Assembly (NCBI RefSeq): GCF_000622365.1
Contig: NZ_JASC01000013.1
Location: 434,001-498,000 of the forward strand
Length of the DNA stretch: 64,000 nucleotides
Reading direction: 5' to 3'
From: Sulfitobacter noctilucae
GTDB lineage: Bacteria; Pseudomonadota; Alphaproteobacteria; Rhodobacterales; Rhodobacteraceae
Shown: positions 19,156-27,922 of the stretch, one piece after another
Numbering within the stretch: the first letter of the stretch is position 1
Layout: the number at the start of each line of letters is the position of its first letter
Program-made: the position numbers and the translations under genes
Notes under the pieces: generated by a model
The model's database searches: none
Told to the model about the DNA's origin: nothing
The model's input: the letters and a program-made list of their open reading frames with translations, nothing else

Positions 19156-20010
19156 TCAGGCGAACCACCACCGTTCAGCTGCGCGCAGATTATCCAACGG
19201 CCGCAAATGACTGACCTGCGCGGGTTGGGCAACCTCGGCTGAAACAGCCTGCGTAGGGTGCCGGCGATCGGGTTGAAAGCTGATATCCGGCATCCCGGTC
19301 AACGCGCCTGCCTCGCGCAGATCGACGGCATCGACCATATATTCGCCCAGGGCCTGACCCCGAACCGTCTCGGACGGGATCGAGGTCAACTCGACCTCAT
19401 CGAACCATCCGGCGGTGCCATCCTTGTAATGTGCAGCGACCCTCTCGGTCAGCAAGCGCTGGCCCGGCACAAAGGACGCCAGGCGATACAGCCCCGTACC
19501 GATGCCTTGGCCCATCGCATGCGCAGCAGAGATGTAAAACTCCGGCTGTGCCAACCGCAAAGGTAGACCGGCATCAGGATGATACAGACTAAACGTCACT
19601 TGGTGCGCGCCGGTCGCCCCGACAGTACCATTCTCAAAACCTGCCGCGCTCGCCACGACATCCGCAGCAGTGAACGGCTTACCATCATGAAAAGTCACGT
19701 CTTTGCGCAAATCGAACGTCCAGACCGTTGCATCAACAGAAGAGGTCCAGCCAATCGCCAGTTCGGGGCGCAACGTACCGTCCGCCGCAACTTCGGTCAG
19801 GGTGTCAAAGACCAACCCCTGCCGGGCCACTTGCATGAACAACCCGTGGCCCTGCCCCCATGTATCCGACCGCGATGCACCCGAAAGCGCCATGCGCAGA
19901 CGTCCGCCACGCTTTGGCCCCGCAGCAGAGACACCAGTTGCCGCTAACAAAGCCGCCGCTGCCGCGCTGGAGAAAAGAGCCCGCCGATCAAGGATACGCG
20001 ACCGGCTCAT
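19156..20010 (-). CDS. Short family-5 (peptide-type) extracytoplasmic solute-binding protein
   Basis: Exported binding protein related to DppA/OppA. It has 284 residues, whereas the family usually has about 500. The N-terminus has a twin-arginine-like signal (DRRALFS followed by an Ala-rich stretch). [21 protein letters not shown] and [14 protein letters not shown] are the conserved first-lobe motifs. After about residue 235 it jumps to a tail ending [11 protein letters not shown], so most of the second lobe is absent. There is no frameshift and no permease genes nearby. It starts within the pip stop codon (ATGA), so it is coupled to pip. It could be a compact functional variant or a decayed remnant. 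Confidence 0.7.
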   Translation of the reverse strand: MSRSRILDRRALFSSAAAAALLAATGVSAAGPKRGGRLRMALSGASRSDTWGQGHGLFMQVARQGLVFDTLTEVAADGTLRPELAIGWTSSVDATVWTFDLRKDVTFHDGKPFTAADVVASAAGFENGTVGATGAHQVTFSLYHPDAGLPLRLAQPEFYISAAHAMGQGIGTGLYRLASFVPGQRLLTERVAAHYKDGTAGWFDEVELTSIPSETVRGQALGEYMVDAVDLREAGALTGMPDISFQPDRRHPTQAVSAEVAQPAQVSHLRPLDNLRAAERWWFA

Positions 20011-20981
20011 CTTTGCGCGCCAATCTGGTCCATCGCACGCACCAGTTCCGCCGATATGCCTGGCTCGGAAAGCGCGTGCCCGGCATTTCGGACCATCTTT
20101 AACGTCCCCGCGGGCCAGCGCTCTGACAGTTCATAGGCGCTGGTGGGCGGGCAGATCATGTCGTACCGCCCCTGCACAATCACGCCGGGGATATGAGCGA
20201 TGCGCGGCATATGCGCCAAAATCTGTCCGTCGAATTCCAGAAAGCCCGCATTCGTGAAGTAGTGATTCTCAAGCCGTGAAAACGCACGGGCATATTCAGC
20301 CGGGCCTTCGTGATTGCCGCCTGTCGAATGGATTGATGCCAGTGCATTTTCCCACGCCGCCCACGCCTTGCCATAGCGCTGTTCTATCGGCAGATCGCCG
20401 GAAAACAAACGCCGGTGGTAGGCTTTGATCAGATCGTCATGCTCGTCATCCGGAACAAGCGACGTAAACCGCGCCCAGACCTCGGGCCAGAATTTACCGG
20501 CACCACCGCCATAGAACCAGTCCAGCTCGGCCTGCGTCATCAAAAACACACCGCGCAACACCAGATTGCGCACCGCTTCGGGGTGCGTTTGCGCATAGAC
20601 CAGCGACAGCGTCGCCCCCCAGGATCCGCCAAAGACGACCCACTGCTCAATCCCCAACTCGCGGCGAATCATCTCGATATCCGCGACCAGATGCCATGTC
20701 GTGTTGTCCGTCACGCTGGCATGCGGCTTTGACCGGCCACAGCCGCGCTGATCAAACAGAATCACACGAAATTTCGCCGGGTCAAAATACCGTCGCATGG
20801 ACGGGCTGCACCCGCCACCGGGGCCGCCATGCAGCACAACGACAGGTATCCCATCGGGGTTGCCGCATTGCTCCATATAGACGTGATGCCCCTGCCCAAC
20901 CGACAGCATCCGCTGATCGAACGGGTCAATCGGCGGATACAGATATTGAACAGCGCGTTTTTGATCGGGATATTTGTCCAT
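20007..20981 (-). CDS. pip: Proline iminopeptidase
   Basis: Alpha/beta hydrolase that removes N-terminal proline from peptides. From the ATG at 20981 (MDKYPDQKRAVQ) it has 324 residues. It shows HGGPGG at 51-56 (oxyanion region) and the nucleophile S120 in GGSWGATLSL, the signature of prolyl aminopeptidases. Catalytic His is probably in RNAGHALSEPG near the C-terminus. The frame stays open far upstream into the divergent ubiG gene, which is a shadow. Followed with a 4-base overlap by the short peptide-binding protein, which hints at peptide use. Confidence 0.93.
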   Translation of the reverse strand: MDKYPDQKRAVQYLYPPIDPFDQRMLSVGQGHHVYMEQCGNPDGIPVVVLHGGPGGGCSPSMRRYFDPAKFRVILFDQRGCGRSKPHASVTDNTTWHLVADIEMIRRELGIEQWVVFGGSWGATLSLVYAQTHPEAVRNLVLRGVFLMTQAELDWFYGGGAGKFWPEVWARFTSLVPDDEHDDLIKAYHRRLFSGDLPIEQRYGKAWAAWENALASIHSTGGNHEGPAEYARAFSRLENHYFTNAGFLEFDGQILAHMPRIAHIPGVIVQGRYDMICPPTSAYELSERWPAGTLKMVRNAGHALSEPGISAELVRAMDQIGAQR

Positions 20982-21029
20982 CACCGCCCTATATAACGAC
21001 TGAACAGACAAGAACATAGGGAGCACGAG

Positions 21030-21788
21030 ATGCAAACCGCTCAATCGACAGTCGACGATGGTGAAATTGCCAAGTTCGAGGCGATGGCCGCTGAATGGTG
21101 GGATCTGAACGGCAAATTCAAACCGTTGCATATGCTGAACCCCTGTAGGCTCGATTATATCACAAACCAGATTGCGGGCGAATTTGATCGTGACCTGAAA
21201 ACTGAAAAACCCTTCGCTGGGCTGCGCATCCTCGATATCGGCTGCGGTGGGGGTTTGCTGGCTGAACCGATGGCGCGACTGGGTGCGGATGTGGTTGGTG
21301 CGGATGCTGCGGCACGCAATATTCCAGTAGCTCAGGTTCATGCGGAACAGTCAGGCCTCGACATCGATTACCGCCACACAACTGCCGAAGCGATGGCCGA
21401 AGCAGGCGAGCAATTCGATGTGGTGCTGAATATGGAGGTGGTCGAGCATGTCGCTTCGCCCATCGACTACCTGCGCGCTTGTCATGATCTCTTGAAGCCC
21501 GGTGGCTTGCATGTCTGTTCAACCATCAACCGCAACCCGAAATCCTATGTCTTCGCAATTGTCGGGGCCGAGCAGGTCATGCGCTGGTTGCCCAAGGGCA
21601 CGCATGAATGGTCAAAATTCATTACACCGGACGAATTGTTCGACCTGATGCGGCAAGCCGGACTTGAACCAGTGGACCGCAAGGGGTTCGTTTTCAATCC
21701 GATTGCATGGAGTTGGTCTCTGTCGGACCGGGATCTCAGCGTGAACTATGTGACCGCCAGTTTGCGGCCTAACTCAGCTTCAGCCTGA
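21030..21788 (+). CDS. ubiG: Ubiquinone biosynthesis O-methyltransferase UbiG
   Basis: SAM-dependent enzyme for both O-methylations in ubiquinone synthesis. The 252 residues contain [19 protein letters not shown] (typical N-terminus), SAM motif [15 protein letters not shown] at about 71-84, and a C-terminal [14 protein letters not shown] region. GGGAG precedes the ATG. It is divergent from pip. Its last 20 bases overlap the convergent marR gene, which is unusual for a housekeeping gene. Confidence 0.95.
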   Translation: MQTAQSTVDDGEIAKFEAMAAEWWDLNGKFKPLHMLNPCRLDYITNQIAGEFDRDLKTEKPFAGLRILDIGCGGGLLAEPMARLGADVVGADAAARNIPVAQVHAEQSGLDIDYRHTTAEAMAEAGEQFDVVLNMEVVEHVASPIDYLRACHDLLKPGGLHVCSTINRNPKSYVFAIVGAEQVMRWLPKGTHEWSKFITPDELFDLMRQAGLEPVDRKGFVFNPIAWSWSLSDRDLSVNYVTASLRPNSASA

Positions 21789-22203
21789 TCTCGCGCAAAA
21801 TGGGCAGGGCCGCTCGGGCCTGCTCTTCGCCCAGATCCTCGACCACTTGATTGATCATCGGGGTGATCGCCGCAATCGCCGTGTCCCGCGCCAGTTTGCC
21901 TGCCGGGCTGATCCCGACCATTTTGCGCCGCGCGTCATCCCAATCGGGGCGAATGTGCACATAGCCCGCCCATTCCAGTTTGGTCAGTGTATTTGTCATC
22001 GCGCCACGGGTCACGCCCAGCACTTCGGCCAGCCGCGCCGGAGAGCTTTCCGTCTTTTGCCATGCCAGATGGTTCAGCACGGAAAAATGCGAAATCTCCA
22101 TACCTTTGGGCAACACGCGGCTAAGCCGTCCACGCATCGAATGATCCGCAGCGAGGATTTCGCTGAAAAGCATAATCGCTAATGTGTTCTTGTCATCACT
22201 CAT
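21769..22203 (-). CDS. MarR-family transcriptional regulator
   Basis: The 144-residue winged-helix repressor-type protein has a recognition region [20 protein letters not shown] (about 54-73) and a wing with a DDARRKMV loop (about 88-95), both typical of MarR. Effector and targets are unknown. It is the last gene of a minus-strand set comF-grxC-nitrilase-marR, 22 bases after the hydrolase gene, and overlaps ubiG tail to tail. Confidence 0.88.
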   Translation of the reverse strand: MSDDKNTLAIMLFSEILAADHSMRGRLSRVLPKGMEISHFSVLNHLAWQKTESSPARLAEVLGVTRGAMTNTLTKLEWAGYVHIRPDWDDARRKMVGISPAGKLARDTAIAAITPMINQVVEDLGEEQARAALPILREIRLKLS

Positions 22204-22225
22204 CCGCTCACCACGTCATCGCCTT

Positions 22226-23056
22226 TTAGGGGCCATGAAACGCGCGTGCATTGGCAAGGCTGGGCACCTTCCCACGCGCTTCGGTGACTTTTTCAAGGTT
22301 CAGGTCGAATTTGTAAACGCCTGGCTCGGTCCCCGCGTCCAACAGCACCTCACCCCAGGGATCAACGACCAGCGAATGACCATAGGTATCGCGGGTCTTG
22401 TGCATGGCGCTTGCATGGGTGCCGGTTTGCGCTGGTGCGATCACAAAACAACCTGATTCGATGGCGCGGGCCCGCAATAACGCATGCCAATGCGCAACCC
22501 CTGTCACGGGCGAAAACGCGGCGGGCACGGTCAAAATTTGCGCGCCCGCCTGCGCCAAGGCCCGATAGAGATGCGAAAACCTGACGTCATAGCAGACGGT
22601 CATTCCGATCTTTGCAAAGGTCGTATCCGCCACCACAGCCCGATCGCCGGGGCGGTATCCTTCGCTCTCGCGCCATGTCTCCGTTGCGCTGATCTGCACG
22701 TCGAACATGTGTATCTTGTCATACTGCGCGACAATACCACCATCCGGCCCGATCAAAAACGAGCGATTGGCAAACCGCCCGTCCGGATCATCGGTTTTCA
22801 AGCCCAGCGATCCGATCAGCAAATGGATTCCGGCCGCCTTTGCCTCCGCGCGCAGGCTGCGCAGGGTGACATCGTCAGCCTGCGATTGCAGCACGTCACG
22901 TTGGTGCGCGCGGCTGGTGGAAATGCAGTTGGTCACCTCGGGCGTCAGTACAAACTGCGCACCCTGTGCCACAGCCTCGCGCAGCTTGGTGACCGTTTGC
23001 TCGAGATTGGCGGCAGGATCATCCGATACATTCAGCTGCAGGATCGCGCCCTGCAT
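22226..23056 (-). CDS. Nitrilase-superfamily carbon-nitrogen hydrolase
   Basis: The 276-residue amidase has the catalytic triad E40 (LTPEVTN), K114 (YDKIHMFD) and C155 (VCYDVRF). The sequence around these residues is most like the Nit1/omega-amidase branch, which hydrolyses amides such as deaminated glutathione. The adjacent glutaredoxin gene fits a link to glutathione metabolism, but this is inference. Its start touches the grxC stop (TGATG), so the two are probably translated together. Confidence 0.85.
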   Translation of the reverse strand: MQGAILQLNVSDDPAANLEQTVTKLREAVAQGAQFVLTPEVTNCISTSRAHQRDVLQSQADDVTLRSLRAEAKAAGIHLLIGSLGLKTDDPDGRFANRSFLIGPDGGIVAQYDKIHMFDVQISATETWRESEGYRPGDRAVVADTTFAKIGMTVCYDVRFSHLYRALAQAGAQILTVPAAFSPVTGVAHWHALLRARAIESGCFVIAPAQTGTHASAMHKTRDTYGHSLVVDPWGEVLLDAGTEPGVYKFDLNLEKVTEARGKVPSLANARAFHGP

Positions 23057-23313
23057 CAGGCGGCCAGCAACGCGTCAAGCTTGCCTGCCCGCTCCAGCGC
23101 CTGCAAGTCGTCGCACCCACCTACATGAGTCTCACCGATGAAAATCTGAGGCACGGTACGACCGCCACTCGCCCGCTGGATCATCTCTGGCTTGCGGTCC
23201 GGGTTGGCCCAGATGTCGATTTCGGAAAACTCCACGCCCTTGGAACTCAGCAGCCGCTTGGCCGCGTGACAAAAGCCGCAAAGGGGCGATGTATAGATCT
23301 CAACCGGTTTCAT
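23056..23313 (-). CDS. grxC: Glutaredoxin 3
   Basis: Small glutathione-dependent disulfide reductase of 85 residues. The active site is C12-G-F-C15 (LCGFCHAAK), a variation of the usual CPYC with Gly-Phe in the middle. The cis-proline region is TVPQIFIG. Complete for the family. The ribosome-binding site (AAAGGA) lies partly in a hairpin just upstream. Part of comF-grxC-nitrilase-marR. Confidence 0.93.
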   Translation of the reverse strand: MKPVEIYTSPLCGFCHAAKRLLSSKGVEFSEIDIWANPDRKPEMIQRASGGRTVPQIFIGETHVGGCDDLQALERAGKLDALLAA

Positions 23314-23322
23314 TGTACGGTC

Positions 23323-23344
23323 CTTTCAATTTGCTAATTGAAAG
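23323..23344 (-). promoter_or_regulatory. AT-rich hairpin overlapping the grxC ribosome-binding site
   Basis: CTTTCAATT and AATTGAAAG form a perfect 9-bp stem with a 4-base loop between comF and grxC. On the minus strand the 3' arm ends in GAAAG and continues GACC before the grxC ATG, so part of the Shine-Dalgarno sequence is in the stem. No T run follows. Confidence 0.6.
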
Positions 23345-23349
23345 CAGAC

Positions 23350-24084
23350 TTAGGTGTCTTTGCCCACCCGCGCCAGTGTTACCACGCAAACAGCGCCTGA
23401 TCCGGCCTCAAGACAGGCACGGGTACAGGCCGCCAATGTTGCGCCCGATGTCATCACGTCATCCACCAAAAGCACCGGCCGTCCGATCAGCCGATGCCGC
23501 CGCCGGGGGTGCACGCGGATGGCCCCATCGACCATCGCGATCCGTTCCCCACGGCCCAGACCATCCAGCGACCTTGTGCGCCGAAAGCGTTGCAGCAGAT
23601 CAGGGCACATGGGCCTGTCGACGCGTTTGGACAAGGCCTGCGCCAGCAGCGCGGATTGATTATAGCGCCGTTTGATCATGCGCTGCCAATGCAGCGGTAC
23701 CGGGGCAATCAGCGTGTTCGGCGTCAGTAAATCCTTTACCGCAGTGCCCAGCCACAGCCCCGCGGGATAGGCGATTTCCTGTCGGTCGCCATGTTTCAAC
23801 GCCAGCACCAATTTGCGCCCCGTATCGCGATAGAGCATCGCCGCGCGCCCGCGCTTCCACGGCGGCGGGTTGGTGATACAGCTGTCACACTGCGCTGCAT
23901 CCCCGGTATCGGCACCCGGCAGGGGAATGCCGCATCCATCACAGACTGTCCCCCCGATGAACGCCGTGTCGCGCCAGCAAGTGCCGCAGAGGCCAAAATC
24001 ACCGTCAACTACGGCACCACAGGTCAGGCACCTTGCGGGATAAATGGCGTCCAGCCCTGTTTGAAGTCCGCGTAACAACACCAT
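23350..24084 (-). CDS. ComF-family phosphoribosyltransferase-like protein
   Basis: The 244-residue protein has an N-terminal double zinc ribbon (CLTC, CGTC, CDGC, CDSC within the first 80 residues). The C-terminal phosphoribosyltransferase domain carries the PRPP motif VLLVDDVMTSGATL. Homologues (ComF, GntX) are linked to DNA uptake or precursor recycling, but the precise reaction is unknown. Its ATG lies only 11 bases from the divergent methyltransferase ATG, and no clear ribosome-binding site is visible. Confidence 0.88.
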   Translation of the reverse strand: MVLLRGLQTGLDAIYPARCLTCGAVVDGDFGLCGTCWRDTAFIGGTVCDGCGIPLPGADTGDAAQCDSCITNPPPWKRGRAAMLYRDTGRKLVLALKHGDRQEIAYPAGLWLGTAVKDLLTPNTLIAPVPLHWQRMIKRRYNQSALLAQALSKRVDRPMCPDLLQRFRRTRSLDGLGRGERIAMVDGAIRVHPRRRHRLIGRPVLLVDDVMTSGATLAACTRACLEAGSGAVCVVTLARVGKDT

Positions 24085-24095
24085 ATGACACCCAG

Positions 24096-24914
24096 ATGAG
24101 TAAACAATCCGCGCTGACAGACCACAAAGCCCTGACGCTGCATCGCCGCCGCGTCAAAGCGGATGCGATGTTCCTGCACCACGCTGCCGCCGATGAGGTG
24201 CACGATCGTATGGGGATGGTTAACAAGTCGTTTAATTCAGTGGCGGTGGTCACCGGTTTTCCCGATCTATGGTCAAGCGTCCTCCCGCTGGCGCAAGTCT
24301 TGGCAGATACCGAAACCCTCGATCTGACCGCAGGCCAGCATGATCTTGTGATCCATGCGATGGCCCTGCATTGGGCCAATGACCCCGTTGGCCAGCTTAT
24401 CCAATGCCGCCGCGCCATGGCACCTGACGGGCTGTTTCTGTCTGTCGCCTTTGGCGGTCAAACCCTGCATGAATTGCGCGCCTGTCTTGGGCAGGCCGAA
24501 GCGGAAGTGACCGGCGGCATGTCTCCGCGTGTGGCCCCCATGGCAGAGCTGCGCGATATGGGCGGCCTGCTACAACGCGCAGGCTTTGCTTTGCCAGTGG
24601 CGGACACACAAACGCTGACGGTCGAATATACGGATATGCGGCATCTGATGCGCGATTTGCGGGCAATGGGCGAAACAAACGCGCTGGCCGCCCGCCTGCG
24701 ACGTCCTACCGCAGGGCGCGTGATGCACCGAGCAGCGGAGCTCTATGCCCAGCATTTTGCAACCGACACACAACGCGTCACTGCAACCTTTGAATTGGTA
24801 TATTTGACAGGCTGGGCCCCTGCCGACAGCCAGCCCAAACCCTTGCGCCCCGGCTCGGCGCAACAGCGTCTTGCAGATGCACTGCGCACCGAGGAGACAA
24901 AACTGCCTGATTGA
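24096..24914 (+). CDS. SAM-dependent methyltransferase-like protein (BioC/NDUFAF5 type)
   Basis: The protein is 272 residues from the ATG at 24096 (MSKQSALTDH). HHAAADEVHDRMGMVNKSF resembles the start of the BioC/NDUFAF5 group, whose mitochondrial member acts in complex I assembly. The usual SAM glycine motif is poorly kept (VAVVTGFPDLW), so cofactor binding may be changed. VTATFELVYLTGWAP near the C-terminus is typical of the group. The frame extends 5' to a TTG at 24033, but that would overlap comF. Next gene is hemH, 55 bases on. Confidence 0.75.
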   Translation: MSKQSALTDHKALTLHRRRVKADAMFLHHAAADEVHDRMGMVNKSFNSVAVVTGFPDLWSSVLPLAQVLADTETLDLTAGQHDLVIHAMALHWANDPVGQLIQCRRAMAPDGLFLSVAFGGQTLHELRACLGQAEAEVTGGMSPRVAPMAELRDMGGLLQRAGFALPVADTQTLTVEYTDMRHLMRDLRAMGETNALAARLRRPTAGRVMHRAAELYAQHFATDTQRVTATFELVYLTGWAPADSQPKPLRPGSAQQRLADALRTEETKLPD

Positions 24915-24969
24915 CGCTTTGGCAAAACCCCCTATCTGACGGCAGAGATTTTGGCTAAGGGACCGTGTG

Positions 24970-26040
24970 ATGGATTTTTCGAAGGACCACAAAATGCAAG
25001 CTGCGCGACCTGCACATGCCAACGAAGATCATCCTGTCATTCCCAAGCAGCGCGTTGGTGTTCTGGTCGCGAACCTCGGCACGCCTGACAATTACGACTA
25101 TTGGTCCATGCGCCGGTACCTGGGTGAATTCCTGTCGGATCGACGGGTCATCGATTATTCCCCCTGGTTGTGGCAGCCGTTGTTGCAACTGATCATCCTG
25201 ACCAAACGTCCCTTCACATCCGGTGCAGCGTACAAATCTATCTGGAACCACGATGAGGGCGAAAGCCCCCTGATGACGATCACCAAAGCCCAGACCGCAA
25301 AAATTACCGCGAAGATGAAGCAGCGCTATGGCGATGATGTCATGGTTGATTTCTGCATGCGCTATGGCAACCCGTCCACCAAATCCAAGGTCGAGGCGAT
25401 GACGAAAGCCGGATGCTCGAAGATCCTGTTTTTCCCGCTCTATCCTCAATATGCCGGGGCCACTTCGGCAACAGCCTGCGACGCGTTTTTTGCCGCGCTG
25501 GGCAAAGAAAAATGGCAGCCCATCGCCCGCGTGGTCGAACCCTACTTCGACCGCCCCGACTATATCGAGGCATTGGCCCAAAGCATCGAACGCGCTTTTG
25601 CAGCCGCCGACAAGCGCCCGGATATCCTGATCTGCTCCTACCACGGCGTGCCGATCCGCTATCTGATGGAAGGTGATCCCTATCACTGTCAGTGCCAGAA
25701 AACGACGCGCCTGCTGAAAGAGCGGCTGGGCTGGAAAGACACCGAGATCATGACGACCTTCCAGTCAAAGTTCGGGCCCGAAGAATGGCTTCAGCCCTAC
25801 ACCGTGGAAGAAGTTGCACGGCAGGCCGAAGCGGGGAATAAGAACATTGCTGTTTGCGCCCCTGCCTTCTCTGCCGATTGCATTGAAACGCTCGAAGAGA
25901 TCAACGAAGAGATCAAGGAAAGCTTTGAAGAAGCGGGCGGCGAACACTTCACCTATATTCCCTGTCTCAACGATGACGAGATGCACATCGAAGCCCTATC
26001 GAACGTCATTTCCGAGAACCTCAAAGGTTGGCTCGACTGA
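24970..26040 (+). CDS. hemH: Ferrochelatase
   Basis: Inserts Fe(II) into protoporphyrin IX, the last step of heme synthesis. The 356 residues show VLVANLGTPDN near the start, catalytic His in LICSYHGVPIRY, and FAPAFSADC-like ending motif CAPAFSADCIETLEEI. Two starts are possible: ATG 24970 with AAGGGA, or ATG 24994 (MQAARPAHANED) with a better placed GAAGGA. The first is listed. Ends 9 bases before the convergent unknown gene at 26050. Confidence 0.95.
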   Translation: MDFSKDHKMQAARPAHANEDHPVIPKQRVGVLVANLGTPDNYDYWSMRRYLGEFLSDRRVIDYSPWLWQPLLQLIILTKRPFTSGAAYKSIWNHDEGESPLMTITKAQTAKITAKMKQRYGDDVMVDFCMRYGNPSTKSKVEAMTKAGCSKILFFPLYPQYAGATSATACDAFFAALGKEKWQPIARVVEPYFDRPDYIEALAQSIERAFAAADKRPDILICSYHGVPIRYLMEGDPYHCQCQKTTRLLKERLGWKDTEIMTTFQSKFGPEEWLQPYTVEEVARQAEAGNKNIAVCAPAFSADCIETLEEINEEIKESFEEAGGEHFTYIPCLNDDEMHIEALSNVISENLKGWLD

Positions 26041-26049
26041 CTTAGTGGT

Positions 26050-26670
26050 TCAGATGTGCGCCGCCAGACTGCTGAGCGCTTTGTTCGCGGTACGGTAGTC
26101 ACCACTTTCCGCCCGCCGCACCGCAAGATCGCGAATCGCAGCGATTTTTAGTGCGTTGGGATGGTCTGAATGTTCGATCTGGTCGATCTTGGGCGTCATC
26201 ATTTTGAACATGGTTTCATAGCGTGTCTGTTCTGGTGAAACCTCCGGTTCGGGTGCTGCAGGTGGCTCCGTCGCGCTTTCAGCTGCAACTGGTTCAGCCT
26301 CCTGAACGACGTCTTCATCAAGCCCATCTTCATCCGGTAAAGGTGCAACCTCATCGACCAGTTCGACAGTCATCATCAGTTTGAGGATTTTTAGATATTT
26401 CTTCAAGTTCTTAGAAAGTCCTGTCGGAACAGTACCTTCGCAACACAGCTTGAGCGTACGACCGTCTACTTCCATCCGCCCTTTGGCGACCTTGGGTGTA
26501 GTGCCGTCCGCCTTGGCCTGTCGCCCCAACACTAACGGTTTCACGCGTCGATGTATGACAAAAACAGTCTCGACCGGCTCTTCGCCCATGCAAACAGCAA
26601 AGTTCAATGTGCGACTGCGGCCAACCTTAAGCAGGGTTCGGATTTCTTCCTTTTCGCCTTCGGATATCAC
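26050..26670 (-). CDS. Unknown acidic protein paired with a LysM protein
   Basis: I do not recognise a family. The 206-residue protein starts at GTG 26670 with AGGGGG upstream. The N-terminal half (about 1-105) is basic and looks like a compact alpha/beta domain (GRSRTLNFAVCMGEEPVETV, VIHRRVKPLVLGRQAK). A Pro/Glu-rich acidic linker follows (about 106-150), then a helical tail (residues 150-206) with TRYETMFKMMTPKIDQIE. No signal peptide or membrane segment, so it is probably cytoplasmic. It lies 75 bases downstream of the LysM gene on the same strand and probably shares its transcript. Confidence 0.6.
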   Translation of the reverse strand: MISEGEKEEIRTLLKVGRSRTLNFAVCMGEEPVETVFVIHRRVKPLVLGRQAKADGTTPKVAKGRMEVDGRTLKLCCEGTVPTGLSKNLKKYLKILKLMMTVELVDEVAPLPDEDGLDEDVVQEAEPVAAESATEPPAAPEPEVSPEQTRYETMFKMMTPKIDQIEHSDHPNALKIAAIRDLAVRRAESGDYRTANKALSSLAAHI

Positions 26671-26745
26671 GTCTGGCCCCCTCGCTGAGTGATCAAAGCG
26701 TAGAGAGTTCCCCCATTTCTGGCAACTCTCGCCAAAACGAGCACT

Positions 26746-27453
26746 CTAAACTGTCAGCTTTCGCTCCGAGCCTAGCTCCTTGATCCGGCTTTCAATCTCT
26801 TTAACGGCATCGGTGTGGGCTTTGGTCCATTCGGCGGTCAGCTTTCTGATCTTTTCCATATCCTTGTTGACCATTCCCACCGCGAACATCGCCTTGGTGG
26901 GATCGCGACGCAGATGCTTGTCTGCCTCGTCGATAGTTTTCAGTGTGTTGATCAATCGACCCAATGCGGCCTGACGTTTTTCGAATACCGCAAAGGACCG
27001 GGGGGTTGCAGCGACGCAGCCTTTCGCATCATCCGAACACTTCGTTGTCATCTGATCCATAATCTGGACTTCGGCCCGATGCATCGCCTGCATGCCGCGC
27101 ATCTTCTGAATATCGGTCTGGATCAAAGCTCCGGTCTTGGTGATGCGCTGCGCCTCTTTCGCCATCCGCTGCGCTTCCATCGTCACCTTTTTGACCGATA
27201 GGGGCATGGAATTAAGCTTGTCCAGCATGGCCTTCAGGGATTTCATTTCGGCGTCGATATCTTTGCCAGGTGTACCAGGCACAAACAGTTCGTCCTTGGG
27301 TTCGATCAGATCCGGATCGGGACGCAATTTGCGAAAGGCGGAATTCTTGGGGTGTTTGTAAATCTTGACCCAATCGCCACCGGCAAACCCATAGCCCTTC
27401 GCGATCTTCGACAGGTTCTCACCCTTTTTGACGGTATGTTTGATAAAATCCAT
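26746..27453 (-). CDS. LysM-domain protein with a long helical region
   Basis: The protein is 235 residues from the ATG at 27453, which has a strong GGAGG. Residues 4-58 are a LysM-like domain (HTVKKGENLSKIAKGYGF, then WVKIYKHPKN and PKDELFVPG). The rest (about 65-230) is charged and helical, with two cysteines (TTKCSDDAKGC). There is no signal peptide, so a cytoplasmic LysM is expected, as seen in proteins of contractile injection and type VI-like devices; no other part of such a device is present. The function is unknown. Forms a pair with the gene at 26050. Confidence 0.7.
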   Translation of the reverse strand: MDFIKHTVKKGENLSKIAKGYGFAGGDWVKIYKHPKNSAFRKLRPDPDLIEPKDELFVPGTPGKDIDAEMKSLKAMLDKLNSMPLSVKKVTMEAQRMAKEAQRITKTGALIQTDIQKMRGMQAMHRAEVQIMDQMTTKCSDDAKGCVAATPRSFAVFEKRQAALGRLINTLKTIDEADKHLRRDPTKAMFAVGMVNKDMEKIRKLTAEWTKAHTDAVKEIESRIKELGSERKLTV

Positions 27454-27547
27454 TTCAGCCTCCGGCCCATAATAATGGTCAGAAGTCTGGAGGACGACCT
27501 GCATTCCGGTCAAGTGCCGTAAAATCTTTAAACGCTACCGCAGGCAT

Positions 27548-27574
27548 AAAAAAAGGCGGCACCGAAGTACCGCC
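27548..27574 (-). terminator. Intrinsic terminator with UUCG loop
   Basis: On the minus strand GGCGGTAC, loop TTCG and GTGCCGCC form an 8-bp stem (one G-T pair) followed by seven T. It ends the transcript of the 60-residue gene at 27601-27783 and separates it from the LysM gene. Confidence 0.85.
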
Positions 27575-27600
27575 CTTTTCTGTTTGTAGTGCCGTTCCGA

Positions 27601-27783
27601 TTAGTCGGAAGCAACAGCCGCAGCAACCAGAGCCAGCAAAAGCAGCGGGATCAGGATACCGGAAGAAGAACCTGTTGCCTCTTCGACAATCACAGGAGCT
27701 TCGATCACTGGGTCCGCAAGGGAGCCAGCGAATGCGGTGGATGCAGCAGCTGACAATGCAGCGGCGAGAACGAGCTTTTTCAT
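27601..27783 (-). CDS. Small exported or membrane peptide (60 residues)
   Basis: The protein begins MKKLVLAAALSAAASTAFAG, a clear signal peptide with cleavage after AFA. An acidic Pro/Val/Glu segment follows, then a second hydrophobic stretch (about 42-58, GILIPLLLLALVAAAV). A mature product of about 40 residues would be a single-pass membrane peptide. GGAGG lies 7 bases before the ATG and a strong terminator follows, so it is a real, probably well expressed gene. Function unknown. Confidence 0.8.
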   Translation of the reverse strand: MKKLVLAAALSAAASTAFAGSLADPVIEAPVIVEEATGSSSGILIPLLLLALVAAAVASD

Positions 27784-27922
27784 AGTATAACCTCCAGAAA
27801 TGGCGTGCTACGCAATTGCGCGCACGCGCCCAAGACTTACCTCGTAATCCTTTCTAAACAGCATATTTAGACGATTGCAAATACGGATTGGACGTTTAGG
27901 CCGTACAATCGACGCGATGTCG

